A stretch of 12,096 nucleotides of DNA from an uncultured Eubacteriales bacterium (GTDB lineage Bacteria > Bacillota > Clostridia > Oscillospirales > CAG-272): NCBI GenBank assembly GCA_934476315.1, contig CAKSNQ010000041.1, positions 1 through 12,096 on the forward strand. The letters are read 5' to 3'. How positions within the stretch are numbered: position 1 is the first letter of the stretch; each line of letters starts with the position of its first letter. This document shows positions 7,287 to 12,096 of the stretch, one piece after another. A model generated the notes under the pieces. The model ran no database searches. It was given only the letters and a program-made list of their open reading frames with translations, and was not told the DNA's origin. Both the position numbers and the translations under genes were made by a program.

Positions 7287-7370
7287 ATGCGTCGGATGAT
7301 TTGCATGATGAACAGAATGGACATGCGCATGTGCGGATGTTCCTGTTGTCATGCCTTTCGTGCGAAGTAA
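7287..7370 (+). CDS. Met/Cys-rich 27-residue leader peptide, putative attenuator
   Basis: This short open frame starts at ATG 7287 with GGAGAG (7275-7280) six bases upstream and ends with TAA at 7368-7370. Seven residues are Met (1, 4, 7, 8, 11, 13, 15) and five are Cys (6, 16, 18, 20, 21), so 12 of 27 carry sulfur; it ends CGCSCCHAFRAK. It lies between a perfect promoter and an intrinsic terminator directly upstream of metNIQ. That is the arrangement of a transcription-attenuation leader, like those of amino acid operons, in which ribosome stalling at scarce codons decides read-through. Dependence on Met and/or Cys supply is inferred. A metal-binding micropeptide is an alternative given the CxCxCC cluster, but the position favours a leader. 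No known family was recognised. Confidence 0.75.
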   Translation: MRRMICMMNRMDMRMCGCSCCHAFRAK

Positions 7371-7392
7371 GCTCTCCCGACTCTTTTCAGAA

Positions 7393-7407
7393 CCGCGCCG
7401 GTCGCGG
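7393..7407 (+). promoter_or_regulatory. Small hairpin between leader peptide and terminator
   Basis: CCGCG (7393-7397) and CGCGG (7403-7407) form a 5-bp GC stem with a 5-base loop. It could be nested in an antiterminator in which 7381-7388 pairs with 7414-7421. That longer pairing includes wobbles and one mismatch and is only inferred. Confidence 0.4.
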
Positions 7408-7414
7408 ATAAACG

Positions 7415-7463
7415 AAGGAAGAACGGATAGCCCGCATGTGGGCGCGTTCTTCCTTTCTTTTTT
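7415..7463 (+). terminator. Intrinsic terminator (attenuator) ahead of metN
   Basis: AAGGAAGAACG (7415-7425) pairs perfectly with CGTTCTTCCTT (7445-7455). An inner GCCC/GGGC helix (about 7430-7443) extends the stem, and the T-rich run TTTCTTTTTT follows. It lies after the leader peptide and before metN with no other gene between, so it should cut off metNIQ transcription unless disrupted. The 44-base gap from the leader stop is short enough for translation to influence folding. Confidence 0.8.
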
Positions 7464-7513
7464 CCGCCAGCCGCCCCCTTCGCTCCGATTTCTGACATGG
7501 AGGAACTTCTGCT

Positions 7514-8503
7514 TTGATCGAACTGAAAAATCTGACGAAAACCTACCACAGCCGCTCAGGTGACGTCCACGCCATCGAAAATATCAGCCTGACGATCGAG
7601 GACGGCGACATTTTCGGCATCATCGGACTGAGCGGCGCGGGGAAAAGCACGCTGATCCGCTGTATCAACTTTCTTGAGACTCCGACGGACGGACACGTCC
7701 TGTTCGACGGTGTGGACCTCGGAACGCTGACCCACAAGCAGCTCCTGAAGACCCGGCAGTCCATGTCCATGATCTTTCAGGGCTTCAACCTGCTCTCCCA
7801 GCGCACCGCACTCAAAAACGTCTGTTATCCCATGGAAATCGCCCACGTCCCGCGCACGGAGGCTGTAGCGCGCGCCCGAGAGCTTCTCGCGCTCGTGGGG
7901 CTGTCCGATAAGGAAAACGCCTACCCCTCCCAACTCTCCGGCGGACAAAAGCAACGCGTCGCCATCGCCCGCGCCCTGGCAATGAGCCCCAAGGTTCTGC
8001 TCTGCGACGAGGCGACCAGCGCGCTCGACCCGAACACCACCCGGTCGATTCTGGACCTGCTCCGTGACATCAACCGCAAAATGGGCGTGACCATCGTCGT
8101 CATCACCCACGAAATGCGCGTCATCGAGCAGATCTGCAACAAGGTCGCCGTGCTGGACGCCAGCCACATCGCCGAGATGGGATGCGTCCGCGACATTTTC
8201 GCCCACCCGCAGTCGCAGATCGCCCGCGAGCTTCTCTTCGCCGACGCGCACACCACCCCGCAGGCGATCGAGGGCAAAAAGCTCCGCATCGTTTTCAACG
8301 GCGAGGAAGCCGGACTGCCCATCGTCTCCGACCTCATTCTGGAGTGTCGCGTGCCGGTCAACATCCTGTTCGCCGACACCAAGGAGCTGGGCGGCAAGGC
8401 GTACGGTCAGATGATTATTCAGCTGCCCGACAACGCACAGCAGGTCGCGACCGTGTGCGATTACCTGCGCTCCAAATCCATTACATTTAATGAGGAGGTC
8501 TGA
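7514..8503 (+). CDS. metN: Methionine import ATP-binding protein
   Basis: This 329-residue ATPase powers the MetNIQ importer for methionine at the inner face of the membrane. Motifs are Walker A GLSGAGKST (38-46), signature LSGGQ (141-145), Walker B VLLCDEATSALDP (from 161, with Asp165 and Glu166) and the H-loop His199. From about residue 253 the C-terminal NIL domain is present; in MetN it binds methionine and inhibits transport when internal methionine is high. The start is TTG 7514, with GGAGGA (7499-7504) nine bases before it and the alignment-like N-terminus MIELKNLTKTY. It is first in the metN-metI-metQ order, with metI starting three bases after its stop. Transcription should pass the attenuator at 7415-7463. 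Substrate assignment rests on the NIL domain and the partners. Confidence 0.95.
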   Translation: MIELKNLTKTYHSRSGDVHAIENISLTIEDGDIFGIIGLSGAGKSTLIRCINFLETPTDGHVLFDGVDLGTLTHKQLLKTRQSMSMIFQGFNLLSQRTALKNVCYPMEIAHVPRTEAVARARELLALVGLSDKENAYPSQLSGGQKQRVAIARALAMSPKVLLCDEATSALDPNTTRSILDLLRDINRKMGVTIVVITHEMRVIEQICNKVAVLDASHIAEMGCVRDIFAHPQSQIARELLFADAHTTPQAIEGKKLRIVFNGEEAGLPIVSDLILECRVPVNILFADTKELGGKAYGQMIIQLPDNAQQVATVCDYLRSKSITFNEEV

Positions 8504-8506
8504 GGC

Positions 8507-9184
8507 ATGTTTTCCGAAATGCTACAAAAACTATGGGCAAACGGCGTACTTCAGCTCGGCATCTGGGAAACGATCTACATGACCCTGCTCGCCACGCTGT
8601 TCTCCTACCTGTTCGGACTGCCCCTCGGCGTCCTGCTCGCCACCACGGATGACAACGGCATCCACCCCGTGCGCTGGCTCAATCGCATCCTTGGATTCAT
8701 CGTTAATATCTTCCGCAGTATGCCGTTCATCATCCTGATGGTCGCCATGCTGCCGGTCGCCAAGCTCGTGGTCGGCACCAGCCTCGGCAACGGCGCGATG
8801 ATCGTTACCCTCGTCATCGCCGCCACCCCCTATGTCGCCCGCATGGTCGAATCCTCCATCAAAGAGGTCGATCACGGCGTCATCGAGGCGGCGCAGTCCA
8901 TGGGAACCTCCAATTTCCGGCTGGTTCTCAAGGTTCTGCTCCCCGAGGCGAAGCCCTCCCTCATCGTCGGCGCGGTCATTTCAATCGTCACCATCCTCGG
9001 CTACTCCGCCATGGCGGGAACCGTCGGCGGCGGCGGGCTGGGCATGATCGCCATTACCTACGGGCACCAGCGCTCCAACCCCGACATCATCTGGATTTCG
9101 GTCGCGCTGACCATCCTGATCGTCCAGGTTTTCCAGGAGATCGGAATGTACCTCGCCCGTCACACCGACAAACGCAGTCGGTAA
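8507..9184 (+). CDS. metI: Methionine import permease
   Basis: This 225-residue membrane protein forms the transport channel with MetN. It has about five hydrophobic segments and the EAA coupling motif EAAQSMGTSNFRLVLKVLLP (from residue 127) that contacts the ATPase. The sequences near SMPFIILMVAMLP and GGGGLGMIAITYG are typical of the family. ATG 8507 has GAGGAGG (8492-8498) inside the end of metN, consistent with translational coupling. Its length is normal for MetI. A 46-base gap without a terminator separates it from metQ. Confidence 0.95.
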   Translation: MFSEMLQKLWANGVLQLGIWETIYMTLLATLFSYLFGLPLGVLLATTDDNGIHPVRWLNRILGFIVNIFRSMPFIILMVAMLPVAKLVVGTSLGNGAMIVTLVIAATPYVARMVESSIKEVDHGVIEAAQSMGTSNFRLVLKVLLPEAKPSLIVGAVISIVTILGYSAMAGTVGGGGLGMIAITYGHQRSNPDIIWISVALTILIVQVFQEIGMYLARHTDKRSR

Positions 9185-9230
9185 CTCACCGTGTCCCCAA
9201 TTTTTAACTTATAAATAAGGAGAAAAAACC

Positions 9231-10052
9231 ATGAAAAAGCTGCTCTCTCTCATTCTCGCACTCACGCTCGTCCTGATCGTCCCGGCGCTTGTCTCCTGCA
9301 ATAAAAAGGATGACAAAACCATCGTCGTCGGCGCAAGTTCCACCCCGCACGCCGAAATCCTGGAGCAGATCAAAGATGACCTCGCCGCCCAGGGTTACAC
9401 CCTCGTCATCAAGACCTACGACGACTATATCCTGCCCAATAAGGGTGTTTCCGACGGTACGCTGGACGCCAACTACTTCCAGCACACCCCCTACCTCAAC
9501 TCCTACAACGCAAGCAACGGCACGGATATCGTCTCCGTCGCGCTGATTCACTATGAGCCGTTCGGCATCTACGGCAACGGCGTCAGCAAGCTGTCCGACC
9601 TTGCCGCCGGCGCGACCATCATCATCCCCGCCGACGACAGCAACGAGACCCGCGCCCTGTTCCTGCTCCGGCAGGAGGGGCTGATCAAGCTGCCCGCTGA
9701 CGCCTCCGCAGAAAAGGGCGTCACAACGCTGGACATCGTTGATAACGGCGGCTACAACATCAAGGCGGTCGAAGCCAGCACCGTTCCCGCACAGCTCAAG
9801 AACAGCAACGCCGGCACGATTGCCGTCATCAACGGCAACTACGCCATCGGCGCAGGCTACAAGGTCGCGGACGCACTTGCCACAGAGGACGCCTCCGGCA
9901 CCGCCGCGCAGACCTACGCCAACATCGTGGCTGTGAACAAGGGCAACGAAAATTCGCCCAAGATTCAGGCGCTGGTCAAGGCGCTCCGGTCGCAGAAAGT
10001 CGCGGACTATATCGCCAAGACCTACGGCGGCGCGGTCGTTGCCATCCAGTAA
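9231..10052 (+). CDS. metQ: Methionine-binding lipoprotein
   Basis: This 273-residue NlpA/MetQ-type protein captures the substrate outside the cell and delivers it to MetI. A lipoprotein signal peptide (Lys2, Lys3, hydrophobic stretch, LVSC) places the lipidated Cys at 23. The family features VVGASSTPHAEIL near the mature start and ANYFQHTPYL are clear, followed by the two-lobed solute-binding fold. ATG 9231 has AAGGAG (9217-9222) eight bases upstream. D- or L-methionine or related sulfur compounds are possible ligands. It closes the operon and is followed by a heptamer repeat and a terminator. Confidence 0.95.
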   Translation: MKKLLSLILALTLVLIVPALVSCNKKDDKTIVVGASSTPHAEILEQIKDDLAAQGYTLVIKTYDDYILPNKGVSDGTLDANYFQHTPYLNSYNASNGTDIVSVALIHYEPFGIYGNGVSKLSDLAAGATIIIPADDSNETRALFLLRQEGLIKLPADASAEKGVTTLDIVDNGGYNIKAVEASTVPAQLKNSNAGTIAVINGNYAIGAGYKVADALATEDASGTAAQTYANIVAVNKGNENSPKIQALVKALRSQKVADYIAKTYGGAVVAIQ

Positions 10053-10056
10053 ACGA

Positions 10057-10084
10057 TAATCGGTAATCGGTAATCGGTAATCGG
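10057..10084. repeat. Four tandem copies of a heptamer
   Basis: TAATCGG is repeated exactly four times, directly after the metQ stop. The unit length resembles the heptanucleotide tandem repeats (STRR) known from filamentous cyanobacteria. It may vary in copy number by slippage. Confidence 0.85.
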
Positions 10085-10113
10085 ATTGCGAAGCACAAAT
10101 AACTATGAAAACA

Positions 10114-10155
10114 AAAACCCTGCCATCGCTCATGCGGTAGCAGGGTTTTCTTTCT
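10114..10155. terminator. Probable bidirectional terminator of metQ and the convergent tail-like gene
   Basis: AAAACCCTGC (10114-10123) and GCAGGGTTTT (10140-10149) pair perfectly, extended by ATCGC/GCGGT with one wobble around a TCAT loop. On the plus strand TTTTCTTTCT follows. On the minus strand the hairpin ends in TTTTTGTTTTC, so it can stop the gene coming from the right as well. Confidence 0.85.
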
Positions 10156-10181
10156 GGCGGTGCGGCAGAATGTCCGCCGCC
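10156..10181. repeat. GC-rich stem-loop after the bidirectional terminator
   Basis: GGCGGTG (10156-10162) pairs with CGCCGCC (10175-10181), including one G-T pair. Read on the plus strand it is followed by GTTTTC. It may be a back-up terminator. Confidence 0.4.
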
Positions 10182-10202
10182 GTTTTCAAAAGAGAACTTC
10201 GG

Positions 10203-10305
10203 TCAGGCGGTGGGCGCCGGAAGCAGTTCCACTCCTGAGTGCCCAACCAACAGCTTACTTGTCCTTCAAGGTCCGTCCGGTTGGATCACCGAACGCCTGT
10301 TGTAG
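10203..10305 (-). pseudogene. GC-rich coding-like remnant after the tail-like gene
   Basis: In the same frame as the minus-strand gene, directly after its TAA (10306-10308), 16 open codons read LQQAFGDPTGRTLKDK up to a TAA at 10255-10257. In a neighbouring frame the sequence continues TSKLLVGHSGVELLPAPTA to a TGA at 10203-10205. Both pieces look protein-like and are GC-rich (about 57 percent over 10241-10300), unlike the AT-rich gene before them. I infer a broken and frameshifted 3' end of an older GC-rich gene. Chance open frames of this size are possible. The same bases also fold into stems (see findings). Confidence 0.4.
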
Positions 10306-12096
10306 TTAATTAGCCTCAATAAACGGAAGAATAATGTCTGCCAGTATTCGCAACATTCTTCCACTCTTATCAGAATGAGGGTGAATGGTATCGGGAAGAT
10401 TAGCATTCATAACGGTATATTCTTGCGTTGTGGATGTCGCATGCCATAACCCATTAACCCACTTTCCTTTCAGAGCTAACTTTGTTTGCGTTAATCCTGT
10501 CTTTTCCCAAAGTTTCAGAAGCGGAAGCTGATTATCGTCTGCAACAATTTCTTGATATTTGTAAACGTTTGCTTTACTGGGCAACGTCTTATCGTAGGTC
10601 CCGATGATCACTATTCTCGCATGAGGATTAAACGACAGAATCCTATCTATTATAAAGTTCATGGAGCCTCTATAAGTATAAGGATTGTATCTACCGTAAG
10701 TTTCATACTGGCTGTCATAATACCCAAGTTCATCAGACCAGTTTATATCATCATTGTATCCATGGTCTATTACAAACAAATCCGGGAATGTTTCGTCTGT
10801 CAGGTATTTATCGAGCTTGCTTTCATAGCTAAACGAAATTAAGTCTGCTGTATTTTCGGCAGTCCACGATGTCGGCAAAGAATGAGTAAATACATTCGGA
10901 TCCCACTCTTCGGAATTTTTATAAGTTCCACCATTTAATTTATAATCGATCCAATTCGCGATCCACTGCATTTGCTCTTTGGTATTACACAATGCTCTGC
11001 TCGCCGGTTCAAAACTTGCCATAAATCCATACGGATTTGTTGCCGATACTCTTGCATACTGTCTTCCGTGCATAGGCGAAGACCCTACTGCTTCGTTATA
11101 CACAGTCGCTCCCAATTTCCTTGCTACGAGATAAGGATAACCATAATCATTATCGGTACCTTTATAGCCAGCCGCAGGAATAGAAGTTCCAAACCAAACT
11201 ATTTTTTTACCTTTCCATTTACTATCAATTCTTTCATTACCAAACACTTTAATTCGGTTAGCATTCCAGAAATTTTCTCCCTTTGAGGAAACACAAACAT
11301 AGCTTACATCAGACACATCTACAATTTTGTTTTCATAAGTTGTTTCCGAAGAAGGCATAATGTAAGACATTATATTTTTGTTTTCATCCATTAACGTAAC
11401 AGCATTTACATAAGGACTAATTGTTCCGCTCAGTTTAATCGTATCAATGTTTGAAACATCAAATACCTTTGTTGCATACCCAATAAATGAAGTGGTATCT
11501 TTTAAGAAAGTTTCTCTCTGATACGCGCCATAAAGGTTATCGTATTCAACCAACTCAACAAAATTGTCATTTTTTGTCAGGACATATGAACCAAAAGGCT
11601 CGAAATTTGTCACTTTCCCTTCTTGAAGCTGATAAAATTCAGGCATATTATCACTTGTCACCGAAAATCTTATATATTTTGCGCCATCCGGAACAATTAC
11701 TTTTCCCTGTTTGAGACAATCTTTACTATCACGAATGAAAGTCTTGTTCTGATCAAACAAACAACTTGTGAGTGCTACCGTGGATTTACCATCCAGTGAC
11801 AGACTATATGTTTTTCCACTTTCAACTTCAATATATTCTGTTGTCCACCAAGTTCTAAAGTTTGAATTTTCGATCGCTGATTCGTATTTTCCTGTGTTCG
11901 AATAAACAGCTCCGTTTAACCATGCTTTGTTGTTCAAAATATTATAGCTTTTTCTAATGATTTGCCCATTAATAAATACATCTTCTAAATTTTCCACATT
12001 ACCTGAATCGCCCTTGTCGCCTTTCGCGCCCTGCGCGGCTATGCCCGTGTCGGTGTCGCCAATCCACCAGTTGCCGTTCGCCCCGATGAAGGGCGT
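10306..12096 (-). CDS. Phage tail-like or surface protein with SGNH esterase domain (5' end outside window)
   Basis: The frame is open to the right edge, giving 596 residues without the true start. Residues counted from the edge begin TPFIGANGNWWIGDTDTG, then a short collagen-like GAKGDKGDSG (23-32), both common in Firmicute phage tail fibres and surface proteins. About 34-290 looks like beta-sandwich carbohydrate-binding repeats (for example VIVPDGAKYIRFSV). The rest is an SGNH/GDSL hydrolase: GTSIPAAG with Ser305, a block II Gly near GSSPMHG, GYND (Gly446, Asn448) and DTIH (Asp569, His572), so the active site appears complete. It probably removes acyl groups from surface glycans. GTG 11997 would be an internal start and was not chosen, because coding sequence continues upstream in frame. 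The part from residue 34 is AT-rich, the first 33 codons GC-rich. Confidence 0.8.
   Translation of the reverse strand, partial: TPFIGANGNWWIGDTDTGIAAQGAKGDKGDSGNVENLEDVFINGQIIRKSYNILNNKAWLNGAVYSNTGKYESAIENSNFRTWWTTEYIEVESGKTYSLSLDGKSTVALTSCLFDQNKTFIRDSKDCLKQGKVIVPDGAKYIRFSVTSDNMPEFYQLQEGKVTNFEPFGSYVLTKNDNFVELVEYDNLYGAYQRETFLKDTTSFIGYATKVFDVSNIDTIKLSGTISPYVNAVTLMDENKNIMSYIMPSSETTYENKIVDVSDVSYVCVSSKGENFWNANRIKVFGNERIDSKWKGKKIVWFGTSIPAAGYKGTDNDYGYPYLVARKLGATVYNEAVGSSPMHGRQYARVSATNPYGFMASFEPASRALCNTKEQMQWIANWIDYKLNGGTYKNSEEWDPNVFTHSLPTSWTAENTADLISFSYESKLDKYLTDETFPDLFVIDHGYNDDINWSDELGYYDSQYETYGRYNPYTYRGSMNFIIDRILSFNPHARIVIIGTYDKTLPSKANVYKYQEIVADDNQLPLLKLWEKTGLTQTKLALKGKWVNGLWHATSTTQEYTVMNANLPDTIHPHSDKSGRMLRILADIILPFIEAN

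Noticed and set aside
7381..7463. T-box or SAM riboswitch ahead of metN
   Set aside because: The AACCGCG at 7391-7397 recalls the end of a T-box motif, but the AGGGTGG part and specifier structure are missing. The leader is short, contains a translated ORF, and shows no SAM-box core.
9204..10133. 309-codon minus-strand frame over metQ
   Set aside because: It is antisense to a clear MetQ and partly translates the heptamer array; no ribosome binding site supports it.
10278..10290. CGGTTGGATCACC, identical to part of the 3' end of 16S rRNA
   Set aside because: The match stops before CCTCC and upstream bases do not resemble 16S rRNA, so it is chance; on the minus strand it reads as part of FGDPTG.
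10197..10307. Small SRP RNA or 6S RNA
   Set aside because: GGTCAGG and CCGGAAG resemble SRP pieces, but the order, spacing and tetraloop stem do not fit, and no 6S bubble could be confirmed.
10306..11997. Diversity-generating retroelement target
   Set aside because: No template repeat, reverse transcriptase or C-type lectin domain is present in the window; the C-terminus is an SGNH hydrolase.

Overview
The window looks like a chromosome segment of a GC-rich, strictly anaerobic Firmicute, most likely a gut Clostridium relative of the Oscillospiraceae/Ruminococcaceae type. The grounds are a one-polypeptide pyruvate:ferredoxin oxidoreductase, a rubrerythrin, AGGAGG-type ribosome binding sites, a lipoprotein MetQ, and strong avoidance of TTA, CTA and TCA codons in the GC-rich genes. 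The taxonomic placement is inference. No rRNA or tRNA gene, CRISPR array or transposase was recognised.

Layout. 1-517 is non-coding and holds a run of stem-loops followed by a C-rich tract. 518-4344 is nifJ with an extended -10 promoter and a strong terminator. 4350-6158 is a cytosolic GH63/GH37-like (alpha/alpha)6 glycosidase preceded by a second hairpin and followed by a long perfect terminator hairpin. 6385-7056 (minus) is a rubrerythrin with a rubredoxin domain at each end. 7224-10155 is a methionine ABC importer unit: a perfect consensus promoter, a 27-codon peptide in which 12 residues are Met or Cys, an intrinsic terminator, then metN, metI and metQ and a terminator that probably works in both directions. 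10203-12096 (minus) is a mosaic phage-tail-like or surface gene that runs off the right edge: a GC-rich collagen-like part, an AT-rich carbohydrate-binding/SGNH esterase part ending in a stop, and a short GC-rich coding-like remnant after it.

How the parts work together. NifJ and rubrerythrin fit an obligate anaerobe that takes pyruvate to acetyl-CoA with ferredoxin and detoxifies peroxide. The importer region reads as one regulated operon: the Met/Cys-rich peptide between promoter and terminator suggests transcription attenuation that senses sulfur amino acid supply through ribosome speed, in place of a SAM riboswitch or T-box, neither of which was recognised. This is the strongest candidate for an undescribed system here. 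The right end looks like an accessory module: an AT-rich receptor-binding or esterase segment swapped into a GC-rich host-like gene.
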